DNA of 64,000 bases from positions 248,001 through 312,000 of the forward strand of contig CAVXVZ010000009.1 of assembly GCA_963765375.1 (NCBI GenBank), written 5' to 3'. How positions within the stretch are numbered: the stretch's first letter is position 1; each line of letters starts with the position of its first letter. Below the pieces are notes generated by a model that saw only the letters and a list, made by a program, of their open reading frames with translations, did no database searches and had not been told where the DNA came from. This DNA comes from Roseiarcus sp963765375. Lineage in GTDB: Bacteria; Pseudomonadota; Alphaproteobacteria; Rhizobiales; Beijerinckiaceae. A program made the position numbers and the translations under genes. Shown piece after piece: positions 18,416 through 26,407 of this stretch.

Positions 18416-19399
18416 ATGACCGTTGCTGCACAGCGCGCGATGACTGCGCGCGAATGGGGACTTCTGGCTCTGCTCTCGCTGCTGTGGGGCGGCTCGTACT
18501 TCTTCGTCGGCGTAGCGGTCAGAGAGATCCCGCCGCTGACGCTCGTTACCCTGCGGGTCGGCCTCGCAGCGGCGCTGCTGTGGGTGAGCGCGCCGCTCCT
18601 CGGCGTCGCGCTGCCCCGGAGCGCGAAGGCCATTGCGGCGCTGGCGGTGCTGGGCTTCGGCAACAACGCGCTGCCCTTCGCGCTGATCACATGGGGCCAG
18701 ACGCATCTGGCGAGCGGGCTCGCCTCGATCCTGATCGCGGCGACGCCGCTCTTCACCGTCCTCGCCGCGCATATCCTCACGGCGGAAGAGAAGCTCAGCG
18801 GACTCAAATTGCTCGGAACGCTGGCAGGAATGGCGGGCGTCGCCTGGCTCATCGGCCCTGACTTGCTCTCAGGCGGCGCCAGGAACAACGCGTGGGCGGA
18901 AGTCGTGGTTCTCGCCGCGGCCCTCTGCTACGGCTTGTCCGCCATTTTCGCCCGCCGCATGCGGTCTTTTGGCCTCAAGCCAATCGACGTCGCCGCCGGA
19001 CAGTCGACGGCGGCAACCGTGTTTCTCGCGCCGCTTGCGCTGATCATCGACAAGCCTTGGACCCTTCCCATGCCAAGCGCGCCGGCCGTCGCGTCGGTGC
19101 TCTCGATTGCGGCGTTTTCCACCGCGCTGGCCTTTATTGTCTACTTCCGCATTCTGGCTGGCGCGGGCGCCACCAACGTGCTGCTGGTGACCCTTCTGGC
19201 CCCGGCGACAGCGGTGATTCTGGGCGCGTTATTCTTGCATGAGCGGTTGGCGGCGCATCAGTTCCTCGGCTTCGCGCTGATCGCGATTGGTCTCGCATTC
19301 ATCGACGGCCGTCTGCCCCGCGCCCTTCTCGGCGCGCGCGATAACCCTAACCCGTCGTCAGACAATTCTCGGCTCCCCATCGGCGAGAAATCGCGCTAA
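18416..19399 (+). CDS. EamA/DMT superfamily transporter
   Basis: A 327-residue inner-membrane protein with about ten hydrophobic segments in two EamA halves: ALLSLLWGGSYFFVGVAVRE at the start, FGNNALPFALITWGQTHLAS, and the second half from VVVLAAALCYGLSAIFARRM to the end helix FLGFALIAIGLAFIDG. DMT exporters of this kind move amino acids or metabolites; the substrate cannot be told from sequence. It follows betC by 75 bp on the same strand and may share its transcript. Confidence 0.88.
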   Translation: MTVAAQRAMTAREWGLLALLSLLWGGSYFFVGVAVREIPPLTLVTLRVGLAAALLWVSAPLLGVALPRSAKAIAALAVLGFGNNALPFALITWGQTHLASGLASILIAATPLFTVLAAHILTAEEKLSGLKLLGTLAGMAGVAWLIGPDLLSGGARNNAWAEVVVLAAALCYGLSAIFARRMRSFGLKPIDVAAGQSTAATVFLAPLALIIDKPWTLPMPSAPAVASVLSIAAFSTALAFIVYFRILAGAGATNVLLVTLLAPATAVILGALFLHERLAAHQFLGFALIAIGLAFIDGRLPRALLGARDNPNPSSDNSRLPIGEKSR

Positions 19400-19427
19400 C
19401 CTTTCGCCCACGAGAGCGGCGGCAGCG

Positions 19428-19682
19428 ATGGAGACCAAGAAACCGAGCGATCTTGCCGCGCGCGTCGCCAACCGGCGCGGCCGTAACCGAGGCTCTGGCG
19501 CGACCGAAGGCGCCTGGCGACGGGAGACCTTTTGCCTGCCGCGAGACGAAGCGCGGGCGAAGGCGCGCGAATGGCTCGATCGCTTCCCGAAGGCGGCCTA
19601 TATGACCGAGATCGAATCGTGGCGCGAACTCCCGGGCGACAGGATCGAGTTCGTCATGCGCCGGCTGCCGTCCGCCGATTGA
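19428..19682 (+). CDS. Small conserved hypothetical protein
   Basis: An 84-residue protein starting METKKPSDLAARVANRRGRN. It contains a short motif ETFCLPRDEARAKAREWL, then DRFPKAAYMTEIESW and ending RIEFVMRRLPSAD. I do not recognise a named family, though the pattern looks conserved rather than random. No signal peptide or membrane segment is seen. Its 3' half is repeated, degenerate and frameshifted, at 22286-22411 on the other side of the three-gene cassette. An in-frame start at 19287 would overlap the transporter gene and is unlikely. Confidence 0.6.
   Translation: METKKPSDLAARVANRRGRNRGSGATEGAWRRETFCLPRDEARAKAREWLDRFPKAAYMTEIESWRELPGDRIEFVMRRLPSAD
19558..19682 (+). repeat. Direct repeat flanking the 20-22 kb cassette, copy 1
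   Basis: The 3' half of the small gene at 19428 is repeated at about 22286-22411. By eye the two copies are mostly identical, both ending with the block encoding VEFVMRR/IEFVMRR...PSAD and tgccgattga. They bracket the three minus-strand genes at 19973-22129. Confidence 0.6.
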
Positions 19683-19972
19683 GGCCTCGTCGTACGATTG
19701 GATTCGCCTGCGCCAGGCGTACTTACGCGGTGGCGCCAGGAAATTCGTAACTCCCAAGCTCCCAAGCCAGCCTACCACCGCGATGCACCACTGACCTCAT
19801 GCCTCAAGGAGCGCGGCCAAGCCTCGCGTCTCGAAGGAGGCTCCAGAGAGCGGCGCGCCGACCGGGCGGATTCTGGAACGTCCTTCGATGCCCCTTCGGC
19901 GCGCCTCAGGACGAGGCGGAAGGTTGGAAGTTAGGGAAAATCTTGACCTGTCGCGGCGAAGCGTGCGGAGTA
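19683..19972. other. Intergenic region right of the small hypothetical gene
   Basis: About 290 bp between the small hypothetical gene and the 3' end of the cassette. Only short random frames are present. No terminator hairpin with a T-run was recognised. Confidence 0.4.
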
Positions 19973-20668
19973 TTACTTGCGCTGCGCAGATTTTGGCTCC
20001 CGGTCTGGGGGTCCGGGCGGGAGCGGCTGCGGATTGAGTGCGCTCAGCAACGTCTTGTCGACGATGCTGATCCCCTGTCCGCTGCGAACGGCAAAGAACA
20101 CTGTTTGCCCCAGCACCACCTTAACCCGTTTCGGATGCACCTTCGGCGAATCGATCATCACGAGAGAGGCTTCGCTCAGTGTCTTCATGTAGTCCCTTCG
20201 GTGCTCATTGGTGTGAATCGCCGGCGGCGGCGCCACTGTGATGAAGCCGCCGATCTTCGGGTCGGCGGCGTCGGACCAGGCGATCTCACCGGTTACACCG
20301 AATGCATGCGAGTACATGCTGTTGGCCGGCAACTCGGCGCTGTCAAAATGCGCGTCCCCCGACGAGCCCTGCACCGCAAAGCCCGGCGTCGCGGCCAAGG
20401 CGGTCGACCACAGAATCACATCGTTGTTGTTGATATGCAGGTTGGCCGGGTCGACGCTGAAGACGCCATTCGTCCAGGCGACAGCCACGTAATGCGTCTG
20501 CGACGCCGCGCCTTTCTCTGCCGCCACGACAATCTCAAATCTGCCGTGGTGGCCCGGCGGAGCGATGGCGCCCGGCGCGCCCACGCCATAGAAATATCGG
20601 CCGGAGTGGGTGAAGCGATGGGCGAAGGTGTCGCCGAGGCGGAGATAGCGGCTGTCGAGGCTGTTCAT
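19973..20668 (-). CDS. Unrecognised protein with cupredoxin-like segments, no copper ligands
   Basis: A 231-residue soluble-looking protein, third gene of a minus-strand cassette (9 bp after the 20678 gene). The part VDPANLHINNNDVILWSTAL, then HFDSAELPANSMYSHAFGVTGEIAWSD has the strand order and spacing of cupredoxins, but the usual His and the Cys-His-Met cluster are missing. An N-terminal piece LRLGDTFAHRFTHSGRYFYG looks like another cupredoxin end. The C-terminus is Pro-rich (LNPQPLPPGPPDREP). No signal peptide is visible, so localisation is unclear. The fold assignment is an inference from pattern. Confidence 0.65.
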   Translation of the reverse strand: MNSLDSRYLRLGDTFAHRFTHSGRYFYGVGAPGAIAPPGHHGRFEIVVAAEKGAASQTHYVAVAWTNGVFSVDPANLHINNNDVILWSTALAATPGFAVQGSSGDAHFDSAELPANSMYSHAFGVTGEIAWSDAADPKIGGFITVAPPPAIHTNEHRRDYMKTLSEASLVMIDSPKVHPKRVKVVLGQTVFFAVRSGQGISIVDKTLLSALNPQPLPPGPPDREPKSAQRK

Positions 20669-20677
20669 GGCGCCCCT

Positions 20678-21475
20678 CTAGGCGGCGATGCTGGCAGTGA
20701 TGACGAGCTCGGCCTTGTCGGTCTGCTGCACGACGCAGTCGAGCGCAGTGACGTCAATCGAGACTGCCGGATCGTGTGGCCCGTTGACCGGCAACACCTG
20801 TTGAACCGCCGGCTCGTTGTAGATTGTGAATGTCAGTCCCGAGAGGATGGCGGTCAGGAGCGGCCCGAGCAGCCCGGTGATTCCAGCGATGCCGATCGCA
20901 GCCAACACGCCGGCGATCAGGCCCGCGAGCAGTGGCCCGATGAATGGGATAAAGGAAACCGCCGCGCCGATCGCGACGCCGAGGGCGGCGAGGATCGCCG
21001 CGGCCGCCACGCTGAGGTTCAGGGCCGGCACGGAAAGAATCTTCACATCGATGATCCAGTCGCCGCCGGCGAGGTGCGGCGCCACCTCGAAATCCGCTGA
21101 GAATGTCAACGAGTCCGAGTAGCTAAACGGGATCGAGATGGTTGGAAACGTTATACAGATCGTCGGCGTGCAGACATTCCCGACGCAGGGGATATTCACA
21201 CAGACCTGGGGGAGGCAGAAATTCAGGAAGCTGAGGTCGAGGCCGAACGAGAGCGTGAGGCTGTAGTTTAGGGAGATATTGGCGAGACCGATTGTTTTTG
21301 GAGGCGTCAAGGTTACGGAGCCGCCGGACAGCGAAGCGCTTGCGCCGGCGCTGGCGGTAAACGGGCCAAGATTAGCGGTGGCGGGACCCGCGCTGCGCGT
21401 TCCCAGCAATGTTTCGGCATCATGGAGCAAGCGGGTGACTGCGGTCTGATCGGCGGCCAGGGTGATATCCGACAT
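20678..21475 (-). CDS. Unrecognised protein with a CX4C x5 periodic tract
   Basis: 265 residues with no family I can name. Residues 87, 92, 97, 102 and 107 are all Cys, an exact five-residue period (CLPQV-CVNIP-CVGNV-CTPTI-C), continuing as ITFPTISIPFSYSDSLTFSA. Residues about 155-215 form two long hydrophobic, Gly/Ala-rich segments broken by FIPFIGP, like a helical hairpin or membrane insertion region. The last 50 residues are beta-like, ending KAELVITASIAA. There is no N-terminal signal. It is the second of three co-oriented genes, with 12 bp before it and 9 bp after it, so an operon is likely. Function is unknown. Confidence 0.65.
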   Translation of the reverse strand: MSDITLAADQTAVTRLLHDAETLLGTRSAGPATANLGPFTASAGASASLSGGSVTLTPPKTIGLANISLNYSLTLSFGLDLSFLNFCLPQVCVNIPCVGNVCTPTICITFPTISIPFSYSDSLTFSADFEVAPHLAGGDWIIDVKILSVPALNLSVAAAAILAALGVAIGAAVSFIPFIGPLLAGLIAGVLAAIGIAGITGLLGPLLTAILSGLTFTIYNEPAVQQVLPVNGPHDPAVSIDVTALDCVVQQTDKAELVITASIAA

Positions 21476-21487
21476 GGTGAAGCTCCC

Positions 21488-22129
21488 CTAGCTGATATCC
21501 CCGAAGACCTCGATTTGGTCGGCCGCCGCGACCGGACCCTGCTGCAATGTGAGTGAGACGCCATCGAGAGTGAACACGTTGAACGGCACCGTCAGCTGGG
21601 CCAGCGCCCAGCGGAGGATCGCCGTGAGAATGCATTCCAGAATCTGCTCGATCGCGGCGTCCTTAATCCCGGTGATCTTCACCGCGACAAGGCTGATTCC
21701 GATGGAGCCGGAGCCTGGAGTGGAATCGACGACCAAGGGCGCGCACAGTGCGGCGAGCTTGACCCCGAATACGATCTCATGTGCGCCCGCCTCTCCGTCG
21801 CGGCCCTTCGGGACGCCACAGAGGAAGCGGATCTGCACATCGGTATAGAGCGTAAACTGGTCGACGCCGGGCGGCAGCGGCTCGGTGGAATTGTCCTTGG
21901 GCGTGATATCGACGGTCGGGATACTGAAACGCACCAGCAAGTTCAGCCCGAGTAAGAAGCTTGGAAGACTGCTGGTATCGAGCAGCGTAACCAAGTTTTG
22001 GTTGGTGGCGTAGAACGGCGTGCCGTAAGCGAGCAAATGCGGACGGGCCGTAAAGAACACGTCGGCGAAGTGATCGAACCCGGTTTCACTGATTCCGCCG
22101 AATATATGATGGGCGCCTGTGAGACTCAC
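21488..22129 (-). CDS. Unrecognised protein, first gene of the cassette
   Basis: 213 residues from the GTG at 22129, which follows a GGGGGTGG ribosome site. The longer in-frame reading to 22441 runs antisense through a decayed copy of another gene and was rejected. Visible features are GGISETGFDHFADVFFTARP, a central beta-rich part (FTLYTDVQIRFLCGVP), an amphipathic helix (DAAIEQILECILTAILRWAL) and a C-terminal strand set ending DQIEVFGDIS. The helix followed by a proline step and an LxLxxGxxxxxDxI-type strand pair is reminiscent of lipid-binding TULIP-like domains, but that is only an impression. The next gene ends in a similar way. Confidence 0.6.
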   Translation of the reverse strand: MSLTGAHHIFGGISETGFDHFADVFFTARPHLLAYGTPFYATNQNLVTLLDTSSLPSFLLGLNLLVRFSIPTVDITPKDNSTEPLPPGVDQFTLYTDVQIRFLCGVPKGRDGEAGAHEIVFGVKLAALCAPLVVDSTPGSGSIGISLVAVKITGIKDAAIEQILECILTAILRWALAQLTVPFNVFTLDGVSLTLQQGPVAAADQIEVFGDIS

Positions 22130-22584
22130 AATCCACCCCCCTATCAGTAAATTGGAATATCGAGATGGAAAATCAGGAAGTATGCGAACTAACCACTGCA
22201 CATATACGCTCTTATACACGAAAACGTGACACGCCAAGCGCCGGTTGACAACCACAAAATTGAGATGACGGAGCCGATGCCGGCGCGAAGGCGCGCGAAT
22301 GGCGCGAGCGCTTCCCGAAGGCGGCTTTGTGTGAACGAGATCGAATCCTGGCAGGAGGTCGCCGACGACAGGGTCGAGTTCGTCATGCGCCGGCCGCCGT
22401 CTGCCGATTGAGCACCGGGAGGGATGGACCAGGACGCCCATGGCGCGCGGCTGACGCGGTTAGGGACCGCGGCTGCAGACGGGGCGCGTCCGCACGACGG
22501 CGCCGTTGTCGGCGAAGTTTCACCCCCATATAAGGGCGAGGCTACGCGGGCCCGGCGAGCGGGCTTGCGGGCAAACGCCCGAAT
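22130..22584. other. Upstream region of the cassette, with decayed repeat
   Basis: About 455 bp between the cassette start and trxB. The first ~90 bp (22140-22220) are visibly AT-rich compared with the surroundings and probably hold the cassette promoter. 22286-22411 carries the degenerate repeat. The rest, up to trxB, shows no gene. Confidence 0.5.
22286..22411 (+). pseudogene. Decayed copy of the 19428 gene (direct repeat copy 2)
   Basis: The frame AKAREWRERFPKAAL matches the residues around REWLDRFPKAAY of the 19428 gene. After a frame change it continues as NEIESWQEVADDRVEFVMRR and PPSAD. The N-terminal half is missing. This is a truncated, frameshifted relic and forms the second of the two direct repeats around the 19973-22129 cassette. 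Confidence 0.6.
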
Positions 22585-23568
22585 TTGGGGGTCGAATTGT
22601 CTTCGTCCAGAATTGCGTCTGAGCGCATGGTCATTATCGGCTCGGGGCCGGCCGCTTACACGGCGGCAATTTACGCCGCGCGCGCGCTGTTAAAGCCGCT
22701 GGTGCTCTCGGGCTTCGAGCCGGGCGGACAATTGATGACCACGACCGACGTCGAGAATTACCCTGGATTCGCCGAGCCGATCCAGGGACCCTGGCTCATG
22801 GAGCAGATGCGCGCCCAGGCGGAGAATGTGGGCGCGCGCGTCGAGGGCGAGCATGTGACGGCGCTCGAACTCGGACGGCGGCCGTTCATCATCCGCTGCG
22901 ACAGCGGCCGGACCCTTGCCGCCGAGGCGATCATCCTGGCGACCGGCGCCAAGGCCAAATGGCTTGGCCTCGCGAGCGAGGATGCGTTCAAGGGTTTCGG
23001 CGTCTCGGCTTGCGCGACCTGCGACGGATTCTTCTTCCGCGGCAAGTCGGTGGTCGTCGTCGGGGGCGGCAACACCGCGGTCGAGGAGGCGCTGCATCTC
23101 TCCAACATCGCCGCCCATGTCACGGTCGCGCATCGCCGCAATTCCTTCCGGGCCGAGAAGATCCTCCGCGAGCGTCTGGCGTCGCGCCACAATGTTTCGA
23201 TCCGATGGAACAATGTCGTCGAGGCCATCGTCGGCGAAGGGACGCCGCTCGGCGTCACCGGGGTCAGGGTCAGGAATGTCGTCACCGGCGCGCTCGATGA
23301 TCTGGCGGTTGATGGCGTCTTCGTCGCCATCGGGCATGAGCCGGCGACCGAGCTGGTGCGTGGACAAATCGAGCTCAAGCTGAACGGGTACGTTCAGACA
23401 TCGCCCGGTTCGACGGCCACCAGCGTCGAGGGGGTTTTTGCCGCCGGCGACGTCGCCGACGACGTGTTCCGTCAGGCGGTGACGGCGGCGGGCCTCGGCT
23501 GCATGGCCGCGCTGGAAGCGGAGCGCTGGCTCGCGGCGCAGGAGCCGAAGCGCGAGGCGGCCGAATAA
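22585..23568 (+). CDS. trxB: Thioredoxin reductase
   Basis: A 327-residue low-molecular-weight thioredoxin reductase. The FAD motif is VIIGSGPAAYTAAIYAARA, the redox-active pair is in ACATCDGFFF (CATC, residues 143-146), the NADPH Rossmann motif is VVVVGGGNTAVEEALHLSN, and the closing FAD motif is GVFAAGDVADDVFRQAV. It reduces thioredoxin with NADPH in the cytoplasm. The start is uncertain: TTG at 22585, or TTG at 22597, which has a better-spaced GGGGG box. It is followed by a LysR regulator on the same strand. Confidence 0.92.
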   Translation: MGVELSSSRIASERMVIIGSGPAAYTAAIYAARALLKPLVLSGFEPGGQLMTTTDVENYPGFAEPIQGPWLMEQMRAQAENVGARVEGEHVTALELGRRPFIIRCDSGRTLAAEAIILATGAKAKWLGLASEDAFKGFGVSACATCDGFFFRGKSVVVVGGGNTAVEEALHLSNIAAHVTVAHRRNSFRAEKILRERLASRHNVSIRWNNVVEAIVGEGTPLGVTGVRVRNVVTGALDDLAVDGVFVAIGHEPATELVRGQIELKLNGYVQTSPGSTATSVEGVFAAGDVADDVFRQAVTAAGLGCMAALEAERWLAAQEPKREAAE

Positions 23569-23627
23569 CGGCAAGCCGAGCGCGACTGCCGCGAATCAAT
23601 CAACCGGACGCGGCCAGGGAAACGTCT

Positions 23628-24521
23628 ATGGATTGGGACAAGCTGCGCGTGTTTCAGGCCGCCGCCGACGCGGGGTCGTTCACTCATGCCGGCGAGACGC
23701 TGGGGTTGAGCCAGTCGGCGGTCAGCCGTCAGGTCGGGGCGCTCGAAGCCGACCTCGGCGCGCCGTTGTTTCATCGCCACGCGCGGGGGCTCATACTGAC
23801 CGAGCAGGGCGAAATGCTGCTCGGCGCGGTGCGCGACGTGGTGCTCAAGCTCGACGCCGTGCGAAGCCGGCTCATCGACAGCCGCGAGAAGCCGCACGGC
23901 GAACTGCGGGTCACGACGACGCTCGGCCTTGGCGCCAATTGGCTGGCCCCGCGGCTCGGCGAGTTCGTCGATCTCTATCCTGAGATCCAGCTGCAATTGC
24001 TGCTGTCGGACGACGATCTCGACCTCGGGATGCGCGAAGCCGACGTCGCGCTGCGCCTGCGCGAGCCGATCCAGCCGGACTTGATCAGGCGCCGGCTGTT
24101 CACCGTCCATTTCCACGCCTATGCCTCGGCCGACTATCTGAGAAAGCACCCGCAGCCGCGCAAGGTCGAGGACCTCGACCAGCACCATCTGGTCGCCTTC
24201 GGCGCGCCGACGGCGACCCATCTCCTTTACGATCTGAACTCGCTCTTGAGTTTGGGGCGCGACCCGAAGACGCCTCGCACGCCGCAGATCACGGTCAACA
24301 ATCTCGCGGCGATGACCCATGCGGTCGAACACGGCGTCGGCGTCGCCGTGCTGCCGGACTATTGCGTGCAGCCGGAATCGGGGCTGGTCCGGCTGCTTCC
24401 GCAGGCCGACATGCCGGAGATGGACTGTTTTCTCGTCTATACCGAGGAATTGAAGAGCGTCGCGCGGGTCCAGGCGTTCCGCGACTTCCTAATCACCTCG
24501 GCGCAGCGCTGGCGGTACTGA
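23628..24521 (+). CDS. LysR-family transcriptional regulator
   Basis: 297 residues. The N-terminal winged helix is typical: MDWDKLRVFQAAADAGSFTH and LGLSQSAVSRQVGALEADLG, followed by GAPLFHRHARGLILTEQGE. The C-terminal effector-binding region follows (TTTLGLGANWLAPRLGEFVD, NNLAAMTHAVEHGVGVAVLP). The gene starts 60 bp after trxB; this trxB-lysR order is frequent in alphaproteobacteria and suggests redox-linked control, but the ligand and targets are unknown. No cysteine pair of the OxyR type stands out. Confidence 0.9.
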   Translation: MDWDKLRVFQAAADAGSFTHAGETLGLSQSAVSRQVGALEADLGAPLFHRHARGLILTEQGEMLLGAVRDVVLKLDAVRSRLIDSREKPHGELRVTTTLGLGANWLAPRLGEFVDLYPEIQLQLLLSDDDLDLGMREADVALRLREPIQPDLIRRRLFTVHFHAYASADYLRKHPQPRKVEDLDQHHLVAFGAPTATHLLYDLNSLLSLGRDPKTPRTPQITVNNLAAMTHAVEHGVGVAVLPDYCVQPESGLVRLLPQADMPEMDCFLVYTEELKSVARVQAFRDFLITSAQRWRY

Positions 24522-24572
24522 AGGCGACATTCCGTCGTCGACGGTCTGAGCTCCTGGTCCGCGTGACTGGGA

Positions 24573-25505
24573 TTACTTCTCAAACGAGCCCAGGACGGCG
24601 CGATGCGCGATCACAAACCGATACATACGGATCTGCGCCAGGGCGCCGACCGCCAGGATGCGGTTTCTGGTTCCGCTCAGGCGTTTCGAGGCCATAGCAA
24701 CCAGCGCATGGGGCGCGATCGAAAACAGGACCGCCCAGTGGCGCGCCAGCATGAAGATCGGTCCCTTGCCTTCGCGCCGCGCCGCTTCGCACCACTCGAG
24801 CGTCAGCCGCCGCGATTTGCGCCTGAGTTCCGGCATGGTCCTGCGGGCCGGATGTTGGACGATCGATCTCGATGCAAAAGCGATGCGATATCCCTTGAGC
24901 CGCGCCCTTTGGCACCAATCCAGATCCTCCGGGACCCCATTCTCGAACCCGCCGACCGCGTCGAACACCGAGCGCCACACGAACATCGACGCACTGACCG
25001 TAAAGTTGAGGTTTTTGACATACCGCTCGTTCTGGAAGGCGAAGACGCTCTCGAACGCTTCGGCGGCCGTCATGCGCCGCGGATCCTTGACCAGGACGTC
25101 GACCCGGCCGCCAGCGAAGTCGGCGGACTGCAACTCGGCGAGGCCTTCCTCGAGCCAGCGCCGGTCGGGCCGACAGTCGCTGTCAATGAACGCGATCGCC
25201 TCGCCCCGCGATACGCGAACCCCGGCGTTGCGGGCGGGTCCCGCGCCGCGATCGGCGACCTCGACGACCCGGCCGCGAGTTCCCACAATCCGCCGCACGA
25301 CGTCGAGCCCGCGCGAACTCCCGTTATCCGCAACGATGATCTCGGTCCGATCGTTTGGAAAGCTCTGCTCGGCAAGCAGAGTCAAACAGGCGCCAAGGTT
25401 ATCGTAGTCGTCAAGATGCGGCACGATCACCGACACAAGACCGATGGTCGATGGCCGGCCGCCCGCCTCCTGGGACGCAGCTCGCGCCTTCTCACCCGCC
25501 GCCAT
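24573..25505 (-). CDS. GT2 family glycosyltransferase
   Basis: A 310-residue GT-A glycosyltransferase: GLVSVIVPHLDDYDNLGACL, EIIVADNGSSRGLDVVRRIV, then AGPARNAGVRVSRGEAIAFI and the metal-binding IDSDCRPDRRWLEEGL. The acceptor region is GGFENGVPEDLDWCQRARLK. The C-terminal quarter has a hydrophobic stretch (WAVLFSIAPHALVAMA), probably membrane-associated. The start is assigned at 25505; an alternative start inside the frame cannot be excluded. It is followed downstream by trxB/lysR and lies upstream-adjacent to the acyl carrier gene of the same strand. The sugar and acceptor are unknown. Confidence 0.85.
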   Translation of the reverse strand: MAAGEKARAASQEAGGRPSTIGLVSVIVPHLDDYDNLGACLTLLAEQSFPNDRTEIIVADNGSSRGLDVVRRIVGTRGRVVEVADRGAGPARNAGVRVSRGEAIAFIDSDCRPDRRWLEEGLAELQSADFAGGRVDVLVKDPRRMTAAEAFESVFAFQNERYVKNLNFTVSASMFVWRSVFDAVGGFENGVPEDLDWCQRARLKGYRIAFASRSIVQHPARRTMPELRRKSRRLTLEWCEAARREGKGPIFMLARHWAVLFSIAPHALVAMASKRLSGTRNRILAVGALAQIRMYRFVIAHRAVLGSFEK

Positions 25506-25708
25506 GACCGGTCCCAGCCCGCATCTCGAATGCGGGAGGCGGGGCTGCGGCTCGACTCGCCCGTCCCCTAGGGGCCATGAATCTCAGTCCGCTTCAACCA
25601 AACGCGCATGCTCGTTCGGGCTGCGGCCATTCGGGCCGCGGCGTCCCGACGTCGTCGCCGCGCGAAGGGGAAAAGAGCTGCTTTGGTTCTGCGGCATTTT
25701 GCTTGGCC

Positions 25709-25948
25709 TCAGGCATCATTGGCGTATTTGCTCATGATTGACACGGTCTTATCGAAATTGCTCATTTCGAGAATGTCGTCGGTCTCCAACATAGTGTCGA
25801 ATTCCGATTCAAGAGCGGCGACAAGAATCATGTGACCGATCGAGGTCCAGGCCGGGTAGGCTTGATAAACAAGCAACGACGTATTGGCGCCATCGTCGAG
25901 GTCGAAGCTCTCCTTGAACGCGCTATATACCCGGTCCCTTACCGTCAT
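25709..25948 (-). CDS. Acyl carrier protein-like, FkbH-associated type
   Basis: A 79-residue helical protein starting MTVRDRVYSAFKESFDLDDG. The block PAWTSIGHMILVAALESEFD corresponds to the phosphopantetheine region: the Ser in TSIGHM sits where the DSL Ser of ACPs lies, and the WxSxGHM form is typical of ACPs paired with FkbH-like HAD-IIIC proteins. Such a pair occurs here (28391-29752). It probably carries a glyceryl or small acyl unit as a thioester for attachment to a glycan. The frame reads upstream to 26236, but the family start is the ATG at 25948. Confidence 0.75.
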   Translation of the reverse strand: MTVRDRVYSAFKESFDLDDGANTSLLVYQAYPAWTSIGHMILVAALESEFDTMLETDDILEMSNFDKTVSIMSKYANDA

Positions 25949-26407
25949 TGAGTCGACTCCACAATTAAAGGACGCTTCGAGCCCGCCCGACGAGCCAAAT
26001 GTCGCCTCGCCCTTAGGCGCCCAATCATCCACGCCGGATTGTCCCTCCCCCGATCGACCCCCGTGGAATCGACCACGCCACGAAAGAGCGCGGCGACGAC
26101 AGAGCCGTCGCCGTTTCTCCCCGCGGTCCGCGTTTGCCTGCCCTTTTCGCCGCTGTCGGCAACGGCCGAGTTCGCACGAATCGCGAGGTCGTGCAACCCG
26201 CGGTCGCGGGACATGCAAAGGCGACATTCGCGCCATGATCTTCTGATCGCGGCGCAGGTTCGGATGGGCGATTGTTCATCCCGGCGTCCTCGGTTATGGA
26301 GTCTCTCCGCCAAGCGCGTTGGCGGTAACGATAGAGGGCCCTGTTTGGTTGATCCGTTGGCGGCATCGCCGGAGTTGCGCTTGGGGCCTGGCGAGATCGT
26401 TGATCCG
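25949..26407. other. Divergent intergenic region between the ACP and GT2 genes
   Basis: About 460 bp with no supported gene. Long frames through it on both strands (the extension of the GT2 frame back to 26039 and the ACP frame up to 26236) are Arg- and Ser-rich and without family resemblance. It should contain the promoters of both divergent genes. Confidence 0.45.

Noticed and set aside
22130..22441. N-terminal extension of the first cassette gene
   Set aside because: The extra 104 residues are the antisense of the decayed repeat and contain no conserved pattern; the GTG at 22129 has a clear ribosome site.
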